Assembly: GCF_900101685.1 (NCBI RefSeq) | Contig: NZ_FMZZ01000008.1 | Location: forward strand, 1-64,000 | Source: Actinokineospora iranica | GTDB taxonomy: Bacteria; Actinomycetota; Actinomycetes; Mycobacteriales; Pseudonocardiaceae | DNA: 64,000 nucleotides | Reading direction: 5' to 3' | Part shown: one piece after another, positions 51,842 to 60,508 of the stretch | Numbering within the stretch: the first letter of the stretch is position 1 | Layout of the letters: every line of letters starts with the position of its first letter | Made by a program: the position numbers and the translations under genes | Notes under the pieces: generated by a model | What the model was told of the DNA's origin: nothing | The model's input: the letters and a program-made list of their open reading frames with translations, nothing else | The model's database searches: none

Positions 51842-52183
51842 GTGGAGTTCGTCCGACTGTCACTGGTCTTCCTGCACCTGCTGGGCATGGGCGCGCTGGT
51901 GGGCGCGTTCCTGCTGCAACAGCGTGACCGCGCGGTGGTGAACAAGGGCTGGCTGCACGGGGCGGGCCTGCAGCTGCTCACCGGCATCGCCCTGATGGGC
52001 CTCGCCCCACTCACCGACGCCGACTACAACCACATGAAGCTGGGCATCAAGCTCCTGGTCGTGGTCGCCATCGCGGGCCTGGCGTTCGCCTTCACCGCCA
52101 AGAAGACCGCCCCCACCTGGCTCAACCCCACCCTCGGCGGGCTGCTGGTGCTCAACATCGGCCTGGCGGTGTTCTGGACCTGA
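51842..52183 (+). CDS. four-helix integral membrane protein, unknown function
   Basis: A 113-residue protein with four hydrophobic helices: VEFVRLSLVFLHLLGMGALV, GAGLQLLTGIALMGLAP, LGIKLLVVVAIAGLAFAFTA and LGGLLVLNIGLAVFW. The layout resembles small DUF-type copper/haem-related membrane subunits (a His in HLLGMG and another in YNHMKLG), but this is a weak analogy. It is coupled to the SCO4848-family gene by 1-bp spacing. GTG start. Confidence 0.82.
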   Translation: MEFVRLSLVFLHLLGMGALVGAFLLQQRDRAVVNKGWLHGAGLQLLTGIALMGLAPLTDADYNHMKLGIKLLVVVAIAGLAFAFTAKKTAPTWLNPTLGGLLVLNIGLAVFWT

Positions 52184-52312
52184 CCCGCCCTGTCGGCGAG
52201 AGTTCGCGAAGTCTTCCGCCCCGCCACGCCTGCCGTCTTCTTCCGTCGATCCCCCTTTCGGGGGCTGCGGTTCGTCTGGCCGCGCCGGGTTACCGGTGGG
52301 TAATCTGGCGGT

Positions 52313-53488
52313 ATGCCTACCGGCCGGAAGTATGACGTCGTGTTGTTCGGGGCCACCGGGTTCACCGGTGCGCTGACCGCGGAGTACCTGGCGCGGAACG
52401 CGCCCGCGCGGATGCGGTGGGCGCTGGCGGGGCGGAACGCGCGGAAGCTCGCCGAGGTGCGGTTGCGGCTGGCCGCCATCGACCCGCTGTTGGCGGAGAT
52501 GGACCTGCTGGTCGCCGACGTGGAGGACCCGGCCTCGCTCAAAGCGGTGGCCGAGGCGGCCCGGGTCGTGGTGACGACAGTCGGGCCTTACATCAACTAC
52601 GGGGACGCGCTGGTGGCCGCGTGCGCGCAGGCGGGCACCGACTACGCGGACCTGACCGGCGAGCCGGAGTTCGTCGACCGCACGTACCTGCGCCACCACA
52701 AGACGGCCGTGGCCAGCGGGGCGCGGCTCGTGCACTGCTGCGGGTTCGACTCGATCCCGTACGACCTCGGGGTCTACTACACGGTGAAGCACCTGCCCGA
52801 GGGGGCGCCGCTGAAGGTGGAGGGGTTCGCCAGCGCGAACGCGGCGTTCTCCGGGGGCACATTCCACTCGGCGGTGACGGCGTTCTCCCGGCTGCGAGCG
52901 AGCGCGCGGGCAGCGAGGGAACGGCGCCAAGCCGAGGGCAAACCTCAGGGCCGCACAGTGCGCGGCCTGGTCGGCAAACCCCGCCACGAGAAGAAGGTGG
53001 GCGCATGGGCCCTGCCCGCCGCGACGATCGACCCCCAGATCGTGCTGCGGTCGGCTCGGGCGCTGCCCAGGTACGGGCCGGAGTTCGGCTACGGGCACTA
53101 CCTCGCCATCAAGAAACTCCCGGTGGCGGTCGGACTCGTCGGCGGCGTGGCCGCCCTGCTCGCACTCGCCCAAGTGCCACCCGCGCGAAACTGGCTGCTC
53201 GGCCGAAAGAAGCCGGGCGACGGCCCGTCAGCGGCCAAGCGGGACAAGTCCTGGTTCAAGGTGGTGTTCCTCGGCGAGGGCGGCGGCAAACGAGTCGTCA
53301 CCGAGGTGTCCGGCGGCGACCCCGGCTACAGCGAGACATCCAAGATGCTCGGCGAGGCCGCCATGTGCCTCGCCTTCGACGACCTACCCCCAACCTCAGG
53401 CCAGGTGACCACCGCGGTAGCCATGGGCGACGCCCTGACCGAACGTCTGATAGCGGCAGGCATCAAGTTCAGCGTCCGCGAGGGCTGA
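52313..53488 (+). CDS. saccharopine dehydrogenase-like / trans-acting enoyl reductase family protein
   Basis: A 391-residue NAD(P)-binding protein. YDVVLFGATGFTGALTAEYL is the N-terminal GxxGxxG-type loop; WALAGRNARKL and VVTTVGPYINYGDALVAACA continue the Rossmann domain. LTGEPEFVDRTYLRHHKTAV and HCCGFDSIPYDLGVYYTV are signatures shared with mycobacterial Rv2449c and the trans-acting enoyl reductase Rv2953. Those act on lipid or polyketide intermediates, so a lipid reductase role is a fair inference. A hydrophobic helix near 265-285 suggests membrane association. ATG 52313. Confidence 0.88.
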   Translation: MPTGRKYDVVLFGATGFTGALTAEYLARNAPARMRWALAGRNARKLAEVRLRLAAIDPLLAEMDLLVADVEDPASLKAVAEAARVVVTTVGPYINYGDALVAACAQAGTDYADLTGEPEFVDRTYLRHHKTAVASGARLVHCCGFDSIPYDLGVYYTVKHLPEGAPLKVEGFASANAAFSGGTFHSAVTAFSRLRASARAARERRQAEGKPQGRTVRGLVGKPRHEKKVGAWALPAATIDPQIVLRSARALPRYGPEFGYGHYLAIKKLPVAVGLVGGVAALLALAQVPPARNWLLGRKKPGDGPSAAKRDKSWFKVVFLGEGGGKRVVTEVSGGDPGYSETSKMLGEAAMCLAFDDLPPTSGQVTTAVAMGDALTERLIAAGIKFSVREG

Positions 53489-53603
53489 CCGGCCGGGTTC
53501 CGCAAGCGCCCGCCTCGATGATCGCGAGTTATCCACAGGCGCGGCGGTGCATCTTCCCCCCGCTGACCTGCGGCGATAGACTGGAACGGGGTCAGCCCCC
53601 AGG

Positions 53604-53870
53604 GTGGGTGGGGCTTTGTTGTGGAGCTGTGGGGCTGTGGGGCGGCGAATGAAGGTTTCGCGGGCATGGTGCGGCCTGCCACCCGCCTACCCGCCAACCG
53701 CACCCAAGGCTCGCCAACTGCTCGATGGGGTGGAGCAGCAAGGACACCGGCCCATCTGCCAGGCAGCACCCACGCTCGCCAGCCAACCCCACGAAAGCCC
53801 GGGAACACCCCCATCGAGTAGATTCCAGCAGCCCCGAAAGCCACCCTCCCCAAGGAAAGGTGGCCTCCAG
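53604..53870. repeat. dispersed repeat element related to the 43.8-44.1 kb element
   Basis: The 53489-53876 gap holds no gene I can support. GCTCGATGGGGTGGAG at 53720-53735 is identical to the start of the inverted repeat at 43793. Read on the opposite strand, the flanks contain TGGCAGATGGGC and CCACCCCATCGAGCAGTTGGC, paralleling the 62-bp unit (TGGCAGGAGGGC, CCACCCCATCGAGCACCTGGC). A second CCCCCATCGAG lies at 53808-53818. Confidence 0.65.
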
Positions 53871-53876
53871 GAACCC

Positions 53877-54947
53877 TCAAGCGGCTTGGCTGAACGTGAC
53901 CTCACCAGTGCGAGTAGGAGCACTGACGTCGTGCAGGAAGGTGGCGACTTCCTTGTACGAAGCCCAGAACCCCAGCTCGTGATAAGGAATCCCCTTCTCC
54001 TTGCAGTACTCGATCGTGAGCTGCCGCGCCCTGGGTAACGACTTCTGCGGCATCGCGGGGAACAGGTGATGTTCGATCTGGTAGTTCAGCCCGCCGTACA
54101 TGAAGTCCATCAACGGCGAAGGGTTGATGTTGCGGGAAGTCAGCACCTGCCGCTCCAGCCAGTCCAGGGTTTCTTCCTCGCCGTCGCGGATTTCCATGCC
54201 CTTGTGGTTGGGGGCGAAGATCATTCCGAAGTAGACGCCCATGACCGCCTGCTGCACGACCAGGAAGCCGATGGCCAGCAGGGGGTTGAGGACCAGGAAC
54301 AGGCAGGTCAGGTAGATCGCGAGGCGCACCAGGATCAGGGCGGACTCCAGGACCGGCGATTTGAGCTCGCCCCGTTTGGCGATCGTCTTCACCGCGGTCT
54401 TCTGCATCTTGTACGACTCCAGGGTCAGCAAGATGAAGAACAGGATCGACTGGTGGCGCACGATGAACCGCTGCACCCTGGTCCGGGTGGCGTACTGCTT
54501 GATGTCGAATATCGCTGTGCGGCGGCCGATGTCGGGGTCGAGGGACAGGTGGTTGGGGTGGCTGTGGTGGCGGTTGTGGTGGTTGACCCACCAGCCGTAG
54601 CTGAAGCCGTTGACCAGGTTGGCGTGGGTGTAGCCGACGATCGTCGCGGACTTGCGGGCGCGGAACATCGACTTGTGGCCCGCGTCGTGGAACATGAAGG
54701 ACGCCTGGGCGCACCAGAGGCCGCACCACACGGCGACCAGCAGCTGCCAGGGGGAGTCTCCGACGAGGAAGAACGCGGCGATGCCCGCCGCGAGCATTCC
54801 CAGGTTCAGCGAGATCCTGCGGTAGTACCAGCCTGCCCGCAGGTCGAGCAGGCCTTCTTTCTTCACCCGCTTGAGCAGCTCGGTGAAGGTGGCCGACTGC
54901 GCGGACAGCTGCACGGGGTCCGGCGCCACGGTGTTCGGGGACTGCAT
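53877..54947 (-). CDS. membrane fatty acid desaturase (acyl-lipid/acyl-CoA type)
   Basis: A 356-residue di-iron desaturase. The three His boxes are intact: HDAGH (87-91), HNRHH (124-128, within VNHHNRHHSHPN) and QIEHH in YGGLNYQIEHHLFPAM near residue 310. The QxxHH third box places it with front-end/DesA3-like enzymes. Hydrophobic segments fit four membrane spans. It is last in a leftward operon behind the DUF2156 gene and the 44-aa gene, 18 bp from the latter, so it probably modifies an acyl chain made by the cluster. GGAGAGAG precedes the ATG. Confidence 0.95.
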   Translation of the reverse strand: MQSPNTVAPDPVQLSAQSATFTELLKRVKKEGLLDLRAGWYYRRISLNLGMLAAGIAAFFLVGDSPWQLLVAVWCGLWCAQASFMFHDAGHKSMFRARKSATIVGYTHANLVNGFSYGWWVNHHNRHHSHPNHLSLDPDIGRRTAIFDIKQYATRTRVQRFIVRHQSILFFILLTLESYKMQKTAVKTIAKRGELKSPVLESALILVRLAIYLTCLFLVLNPLLAIGFLVVQQAVMGVYFGMIFAPNHKGMEIRDGEEETLDWLERQVLTSRNINPSPLMDFMYGGLNYQIEHHLFPAMPQKSLPRARQLTIEYCKEKGIPYHELGFWASYKEVATFLHDVSAPTRTGEVTFSQAA

Positions 54948-54965
54948 CGCGTTGCTCTCTCCGTC

Positions 54966-55100
54966 TCAGTTGGCCGCGAGGGCGTCGTGCAGCGCGGCGA
55001 GGGTGTCGTCGGCCGCCTCGGCGACGGCCGGGTCGTCGGGGGCGCCGAAGATGCCGAACAGCGCGCCGACCGCGGCCTGCGTCAATTCCTCTGTGGACAT
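54966..55100 (-). CDS. 44-aa acidic peptide in the desaturase operon
   Basis: A short gene with a good ribosome binding site (GAGGAAG about 8 bp before ATG 55100). The product starts MSTEELTQAAVGALFGIFGA and continues PDDPAVAEAADDTLAALHDA, ending LAAN. It is acidic, Ala-rich and helical, with a hydrophobic GALFGIFG patch; no Cys, no signal peptide, no phosphopantetheine Ser motif. I do not recognise it. It sits 14 bp after the DUF2156 gene and 18 bp before the desaturase gene, so it is almost certainly expressed with them. It may be a small subunit, a carrier-like helper or a precursor peptide. Confidence 0.7.
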   Translation of the reverse strand: MSTEELTQAAVGALFGIFGAPDDPAVAEAADDTLAALHDALAAN

Positions 55101-55114
55101 TCGGGTGCTTCCTC

Positions 55115-56116
55115 TCAGAACGCGCCGCAGGCGCGGAAAACGTGGGCGAAACCGGCTAGGGACGCCCGGTCCTGGAAACCGATGTACTCGGGGATCACCA
55201 GCGACGGCGCCCACTTCTGCTTGTAGGCCAGCTGCGACTGCGCCGGGTACAGGTCAGCGCCCTGGGCGAACAGGGCGTGCATCAGCCACTGGAAGCCCAG
55301 GTTGTGGCCGGGGATCTCCTGGGCCGAGTCCAAGCCGGTGAACGGGGTGAAGCCGAAGTGCAGCCACGGCACGCCTTCGCCGCGGAAGGTCTCGATGGCG
55401 GTGGAGTTGATCGCCTCCATGATGCCGGGCGACTCGTGCGGGATGCGGCGGCTCAGGTCGTGCATCCAGCCGTGCCGGGCGCCATAGACCGGGGAGTAAG
55501 AGATGTAGCCGACCGGCGCTCCCTCGATGGTGCCCAGGAACATCCGGCGGTACGGCTGGCCGTCGCCGCCGATTTCGCCGACGAGGAACTCCAGCTGGTG
55601 CGCGTCCTCGCCCTTGGACCCGAGCCACTGCCGGTCGATGTCGGCGACGGCGTCGGCGTGGTCGGCCGCGGTGACCTCATCGACGACCAGACCGTTGCGG
55701 AAGGCCCGGGAGATCTTGTTGCGCAACTGCATGAACTTGGTGCCACACAACGAGAACTCGGGCAGCGACACCGCCCACGACGCGCCGATCTGGTTGACCG
55801 TGAACCCGTGCCGCGCGTAGATCTCCGCGTCGTGCCGCTGCAACTGCACGGCGACGACCTTGAGCCCTTCGGCCTTCGCGTGCGCCAGGAACGCCGCCAG
55901 CAGCTTCGCGTAGTCCGCCTCCGGCGCGAACGCGCCGCCAAGCTGGACGAGGTAGCCGCCCGCGCGCCGGTAGGCGATGGCGCCATCGGCCAGCGGGCTG
56001 GTGAAGGTCTCCGTGCGCGCGTTGAGGGCGAGGAACGCCGAGGCGTTCTCGGCCTGGGTGTGCGCCCGGATCTGCTCAAGCACCGGGATTTCGGTCCTGC
56101 TCACTGTGGTCGTCAC
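55115..56116 (-). CDS. DUF2156 / MprF-C-terminal-like aminoacyltransferase-fold protein
   Basis: A 333-residue soluble protein with the dual-GNAT fold of the MprF (phosphatidylglycerol lysyltransferase) C-terminal domain. Signs are YRRAGGYLVQLGGAFAPEAD, then GLKVVAVQLQRHDAEIYARH and SLCGTKFMQLRNKISRAFRN, the second half GTIEGAPVGYISYSPVYGAR and ESPGIMEAINSTAIETFRGE. It lacks the membrane flippase part. MprF-like enzymes move an amino acid from aminoacyl-tRNA to a lipid, so a lipid- or amine-aminoacylation step is suggested. GTG 56116 follows GAAAGGG. First gene of the leftward operon. Confidence 0.85.
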   Translation of the reverse strand: MTTTVSRTEIPVLEQIRAHTQAENASAFLALNARTETFTSPLADGAIAYRRAGGYLVQLGGAFAPEADYAKLLAAFLAHAKAEGLKVVAVQLQRHDAEIYARHGFTVNQIGASWAVSLPEFSLCGTKFMQLRNKISRAFRNGLVVDEVTAADHADAVADIDRQWLGSKGEDAHQLEFLVGEIGGDGQPYRRMFLGTIEGAPVGYISYSPVYGARHGWMHDLSRRIPHESPGIMEAINSTAIETFRGEGVPWLHFGFTPFTGLDSAQEIPGHNLGFQWLMHALFAQGADLYPAQSQLAYKQKWAPSLVIPEYIGFQDRASLAGFAHVFRACGAF

Positions 56117-56211
56117 CGTTGCACCCTTTCTTCCTTCGCAATGGGGTCTGGTCGCGGCGAAGGTCAGTAGAACACCGCGACAAATGCTCGTGAAAGTCCC
56201 GGAGGCGCAAT

Positions 56212-56240
56212 TGTCAGGCCATGGTCAGGGTGCTGTCAGA
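56212..56240 (+). promoter_or_regulatory. triple heptamer direct repeat, SARP-like operator
   Basis: TGTCAGG (56212-56218), GGTCAGG (56223-56229) and TGTCAGA (56234-56240) recur every 11 bp with 4-bp spacers. A weak -10-like CATTGT begins 9 bp after the last repeat. That is the geometry of SARP-activated promoters. It points towards the kinase gene at 56321. Confidence 0.65.
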
Positions 56241-56320
56241 ACCGGACGCCATTGTTTTCCCGTCAGCGATTCACGGGCGAATCGCGTGTGGCGGCAACCC
56301 CCGCGACGTCAGGAGAGCCG

Positions 56321-57268
56321 ATGACCGGGACAGTGCCCAGCCAGGCCCCGAACCGGGTGCTGGTGATCGCCAACCCGACGGCGGGCAGCGCGTCGAACGC
56401 CCTGCTGTCGGGTGTCCGACAACGCTGTCTCGCGCACGCTCCGACGACGTTGCACGTCACGTCGTCGCAGGGTGAGGCGACCGAGAGCGTGCAGCGCGCG
56501 CTCGCCGAGGCGCACCCGCCGAACCTGGTCGTGGTGATCGGCGGCGACGGCACGGTCCGCGAGGTCACCGAGGGGATGGCGGGCGCGGCCGAGCCCACCC
56601 TCATGATCATCCCCGGCGGCACCGGCAACTCGGCCTACCGGATGCTGTGGGGGGAACGTCCCTGGTCAGCGGCCCTGGCAAGCGTTTTCGACGGCACCGC
56701 AGCGCGGCGCAGGCTCGACCTTGCCCGGCTCGCCGAGACCGGCGCGCTGGTGTTCCTCGGCGCCTGCTCCGGCGTGGTCGCCGAGGCCCTGGTCTACGCG
56801 AAGCGGACGACGCTCACCGGCCGCGCCCGCTACGCCAAGGCCCTCGCCGACGCCGCCGCCGCGTTCACCCCGTACCCCGGCCGGGTGGTCGTGGACGGCG
56901 CGACGCTGTTCGAGGGCGGCACTGTCCTGGCCAACGTCGGCGGCGGGCGCTACCGGGGCGGGCAGTACCTGCTGCTGCCGCTGTCCGAGCTCGCCGACGG
57001 CCTGCTCGACGTGGTGGTCATCAGCGACCAGGTGCCACTGGCCGAGGTCCCCGACCTGGTGCGCGGCGGTGACCACCTCGGCGTCCCCGGCGTCTACTAC
57101 GGCCGGGGCAGCCACATCGAGGTGCTGCGCACCGACGGCGAGCAGCTGGTCTTCGAGCACGACGGCGAGCTGCGCCAGAACGTGGCCGCCGGCATGTCGA
57201 TGCGGGTCTCGCCGGGCGCGCTGCCGGTGTGGTGCGACCCGGACGTGGTGAAAGCTGGCTCGTGGTGA
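56321..57268 (+). CDS. diacylglycerol kinase / sphingosine kinase-like lipid kinase
   Basis: A 315-residue protein of the DAGK catalytic family. NRVLVIANPTAGSASNALLS, VVVIGGDGTVREVTEGMAGA and LMIIPGGTGNSAYRMLWGER give the GGDG and GGTGN nucleotide-binding motifs. The second domain includes FLGACSGVVAEALVYAKRTT and FEHDGELRQNVAAGMSMRVS (the D-G-E motif). It would phosphorylate a lipid alcohol: diacylglycerol, a long-chain base or a cluster product. ATG 56321 follows AGGAGAG. It opens the rightward gene series and overlaps the next gene. Confidence 0.93.
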   Translation: MTGTVPSQAPNRVLVIANPTAGSASNALLSGVRQRCLAHAPTTLHVTSSQGEATESVQRALAEAHPPNLVVVIGGDGTVREVTEGMAGAAEPTLMIIPGGTGNSAYRMLWGERPWSAALASVFDGTAARRRLDLARLAETGALVFLGACSGVVAEALVYAKRTTLTGRARYAKALADAAAAFTPYPGRVVVDGATLFEGGTVLANVGGGRYRGGQYLLLPLSELADGLLDVVVISDQVPLAEVPDLVRGGDHLGVPGVYYGRGSHIEVLRTDGEQLVFEHDGELRQNVAAGMSMRVSPGALPVWCDPDVVKAGSW

Positions 57269-58707
57269 GCCGGTTGCGCCGCCTGTCGGAGTGGGCGGCG
57301 GGGCTGGCGCATGAGGACATCCCCGGCCGGGTCCGCGAGCTGGCGGCCAGCCAGATCCTGTCCCAGCTCGCCGCGATCCGCGCGGGCGCGGCGCACCCGC
57401 TGGGCGCGAAGCTGGTCGACGCGTTCGGCTCCCCGACGCAGGACGACCGCGCCGCCGCCGCCGCGGTGCTGGCAGGGCTCGGGTCGTGGCTGAACCTGGA
57501 CGACACCGCCTACGCCGGGCACCTGTCCAACTCGACGGTCGCGGTCCCGGTGGCGTTCTCGCGGGACGGCGACGGCGCGGCGCTGGTCACCGCCGTGGTC
57601 ACGGCCAACGAGTGCGCGGCGCGCCTCACCGCGGCGGCCACCCTCGGCCCGCTGCGCGGCCAGAGCGCCCTGCACACCCACCTCGCGGGCACGGTCGCGG
57701 GCCGCCTCAAGTGCGAGGGCGCGGACGCCGACGTGTGGACCGACGCGTTCGCGCTGGCCTTCGCGATGCCGAACTGGCCGCTGATGCGCGCGTTCCTGGC
57801 CAGCGACGCGCGCCTGCTGTGCACGCTGACCCCGGTCCGCGCCGCCAACGACGCCTGCGCCGCCGCCCGCGCGGGCCTGCGCGGCGCGGACGACATCATC
57901 GAGCACCCGGACGGGTTCCTTGCCCGGTTCGCCACCGTGCCGCTGCCCGACCTGGTCGACCACCGGCTCGGCGAGCGGTGGCACACCGAGACGCTGTCGT
58001 TCAAGCTGCACCCGGGCGGCCCCGGGATCGACGCCGCGATCGACGTCGCCGCCGAGCTGGGGCCGTTCCTGGCCGAGGAGATCGCCGACGTGCTGGTGGA
58101 GGCGTCGGCGTACACGCTGCTGGCCGACAAAACGTCCCGCCGCTACATCGCGGGCGCGGACTCGGCCCTGGGCGCGCTGGTGCTCAACGTGGCGTATCCG
58201 GTGGCGACGGCGCTGCTGACCGGGCATTTCCTCGCCGCTGACCTCGAACGGCCCGCTTCGGCCGACCCGGCGCGCTGGGCCGTGGCCGAGCGGGTCCGGC
58301 TGGCGCACGACCCGGCGATGACCCGCGCGCTGTTCGCCTCCGACGCGCCGTTCGGCGAGGCGCTGCGGCACGCGGGCACCGCCGGTGAGCCGTGGCTGCG
58401 GTCCTTCGGCGGCGACGAGCTTGTCGCGCTGGCGGCCGGGGCCGAGCCGACGGGCGACTTCGCCCAGGCCATCAAGGCCACTCCTGCCCGCGTCACGGTA
58501 AGGCTCACTGACGGCCGCACGGTAAGCGCTGAGCGCGCCATCCCGCTCGGCGCGGCGGGTCCGGACACCCGGGAGCGGCACGCGTGGCTCATACGCGAGA
58601 AGTTCATTTCCGTCGGCGGTTCGGCCGAGGTCGCAGGCGCCGCGGTGAAACTCGATTCGATGAGCGTCGCCGAACTGCGCGAATGGCTCGCCACCGCGCT
58701 TTTCTGA
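57265..58707 (+). CDS. MmgE/PrpD family protein
   Basis: A 480-residue protein of the MmgE/PrpD family (2-methylcitrate dehydratase, cis-aconitate decarboxylase and relatives). The N-terminus LSEWAAGLAHEDIPGRVREL, then LAGLGSWLNLDDTAYAGHLS and VAVPVAFSRDGDGAALVTAV match the helical domain; FALAFAMPNWPLMRAF and WHTETLSFKLHPGG follow. Known members dehydrate or decarboxylate tricarboxylates; the substrate here is open and may be a cluster intermediate. The GTG start overlaps the kinase stop as GTGA. Confidence 0.88.
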   Translation: MSRLRRLSEWAAGLAHEDIPGRVRELAASQILSQLAAIRAGAAHPLGAKLVDAFGSPTQDDRAAAAAVLAGLGSWLNLDDTAYAGHLSNSTVAVPVAFSRDGDGAALVTAVVTANECAARLTAAATLGPLRGQSALHTHLAGTVAGRLKCEGADADVWTDAFALAFAMPNWPLMRAFLASDARLLCTLTPVRAANDACAAARAGLRGADDIIEHPDGFLARFATVPLPDLVDHRLGERWHTETLSFKLHPGGPGIDAAIDVAAELGPFLAEEIADVLVEASAYTLLADKTSRRYIAGADSALGALVLNVAYPVATALLTGHFLAADLERPASADPARWAVAERVRLAHDPAMTRALFASDAPFGEALRHAGTAGEPWLRSFGGDELVALAAGAEPTGDFAQAIKATPARVTVRLTDGRTVSAERAIPLGAAGPDTRERHAWLIREKFISVGGSAEVAGAAVKLDSMSVAELREWLATALF

Positions 58708-58720
58708 TCAATCAATCGCC

Positions 58721-58738
58721 TGTCAGGGCGCGGTCAGA
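58721..58738 (+). promoter_or_regulatory. double heptamer direct repeat, SARP-like operator
   Basis: TGTCAGG (58721-58727) and GGTCAGA (58732-58738) repeat the sequence, 11-bp period and 4-bp spacer of the site at 56212. A third, degenerate heptamer may follow at 58743. It lies 88 bp before the aldehyde dehydrogenase start. Confidence 0.6.
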
Positions 58739-58825
58739 TGATTCTGCGAGAGTCGGACCTGTACCGCGCAGGGCAAGAATGCGCGTCCCGAATTGTGACG
58801 GACCCGCCACCGGGAAGGGCATGAG

Positions 58826-60481
58826 ATGATGCTTTTTGAGGCAGACCCGAGTCAGCGCTCCGGTGGGACGGGCGAGCAGGACCGCGGCGCGCCGCTGCGC
58901 AGCTACGACCTGTACATCGGCGGCAAGGACGTCCCCGGTGACGGCTGGGTCTACACCACCAGCGCGGCCTCGCTGCTGGAGGACGTGTTCACCAGCATCA
59001 GCCTCAAGCGGGCCCTGGAGAAGAACCCCGACGACGCCGCGTCGCGGCACCGGTACGTCGTCGGGCGCTGCGGAGTCGCCACCACCGAGCACATCGACGA
59101 GGCCACCGCAGCCGCCGCGGCCGCCGCCCGGGAATGGGCCGCGGTGCCGCTGGAGCGCCGGATGCGCCTGGGCGGGCTGTTCCGCCAGACGCTGATCGAC
59201 AACCAGGACGCGTTCCTGGAACTGCTGGTCGCCGAGTCGCACCCGGTGAACCTGGCGCGCTGGGAACTGAGCTGCCTGCAACAGGTTTACGGGCCGGAAA
59301 GCCTGGACTGGTACGCGCAGCGGATGCACACCGAGTTCCAGCACGGCAGCCGCCGCCTCATCGTGCGCCGCCAGCCCGACGGCGTGGTCTGCTTCAACCC
59401 GCCGCAGAACGCCGCTGGCCCCAGCGCCGCGCTGGCGATGCTGCCGCTGATGGCAGGGAACGCCGTCGTCGTGCGCGCGCCGCGCAGCATCCCGCTGAGC
59501 ACCATGTACCTGTGTCGCGACCTGATGGCGCCGCTGCTGGACGAGGTCGGCGCGCCCGCAGGCGTGCTGAACGTGATCTGCAGCAACCCCAAGCAGACCA
59601 TGGACCGCTGGGTGGAAAGCCCGCTGGTGAACGACATCTTCTTCATCGGCGGCTCGGAAGAGGGCTTCAAACTCCAGGAGCGCTGCATCGCCAACGGCAA
59701 GAAGCCGATCCTGGAGCTGGCGGGCAACGACACCATCGTGGTGTGGAAGGACGCCGACCTCGACCTGGCCACCGAGGCGATCCTGGAGTGCTTCTACGGC
59801 TCCGGCCAGATTTGCATGGTGCCCAACTGCGTGGTGGTCCACCCCGAGGTCGCCGACGAGCTGATCGCCAAGATCCGCGAGCAGATCGTGGAAATCCGTC
59901 CCGGATACCCGGACGAGGAAGGCGTGCTGCTGTCGCCGGTGCGGCGCGCGGAGAAGTTCTTCGCGTTGCAGCGCCAGGCGACCGACAACGGCGCGGTCCT
60001 GATCTGCGGCGGCGGCCGGATGGAGATCGACGGCACCCCGTCGGACACCGGGGTGTTCCTCCAGCCGACAGTGTTGCGAGTGGACGGTCTGGCCACCGCG
60101 CGCGAGCTGGACATGGTGAAGCACGAGACGTTCTTCCCGCTGCTGCCGGTGATCGTGCCCGCCGCCGCCGGGGACAGCGAGCACTTGGACGACTTCATCG
60201 AGTTCGTCAACACCAACGACTACGGCCTGCGCAACTCGCTGTGGGCCGGGTCCGATGAGATCGTCGACGCCTTCGTCGCGCGGGTCGTCAACGGCGGCCT
60301 GCTCAAGATCAACGACTCGCACATCGGCTTCCTGCCCTACCTGCCCAGCCACGGCGGCACCGGCCTCACCGGCGGCGTCTTCGGCGAGGCCAACTACCCG
60401 ATGCTCAAGACCTCGCACGTGCAGGGCGTGAGCGTCGCCACTGGAATCCGCCCCCGGCAAGCCGTTTTTGGCGACGCCTAA
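58826..60481 (+). CDS. aldehyde dehydrogenase family protein
   Basis: A 551-residue ALDH-superfamily enzyme with an N-terminal extension of about 90 residues. VVCFNPPQNAAGPSAALAML and NAVVVRAPRSIPLSTM form the nucleotide-binding region, FFIGGSEEGFKLQERC the coenzyme loop, KPILELAGNDTIVVWKDADL has the catalytic Glu and FYGSGQICMVPNC the catalytic Cys (GQxC). Either fatty-aldehyde oxidation or the reverse, acyl-CoA to aldehyde reduction, is possible; with the aminotransferase gene two genes on, aldehyde supply for amination is attractive. ATG 58826 or ATG 58829. Confidence 0.92.
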   Translation: MMLFEADPSQRSGGTGEQDRGAPLRSYDLYIGGKDVPGDGWVYTTSAASLLEDVFTSISLKRALEKNPDDAASRHRYVVGRCGVATTEHIDEATAAAAAAAREWAAVPLERRMRLGGLFRQTLIDNQDAFLELLVAESHPVNLARWELSCLQQVYGPESLDWYAQRMHTEFQHGSRRLIVRRQPDGVVCFNPPQNAAGPSAALAMLPLMAGNAVVVRAPRSIPLSTMYLCRDLMAPLLDEVGAPAGVLNVICSNPKQTMDRWVESPLVNDIFFIGGSEEGFKLQERCIANGKKPILELAGNDTIVVWKDADLDLATEAILECFYGSGQICMVPNCVVVHPEVADELIAKIREQIVEIRPGYPDEEGVLLSPVRRAEKFFALQRQATDNGAVLICGGGRMEIDGTPSDTGVFLQPTVLRVDGLATARELDMVKHETFFPLLPVIVPAAAGDSEHLDDFIEFVNTNDYGLRNSLWAGSDEIVDAFVARVVNGGLLKINDSHIGFLPYLPSHGGTGLTGGVFGEANYPMLKTSHVQGVSVATGIRPRQAVFGDA

Positions 60482-60508
60482 ACCCTGAACACGATTCTGG
60501 AGGTTGTC

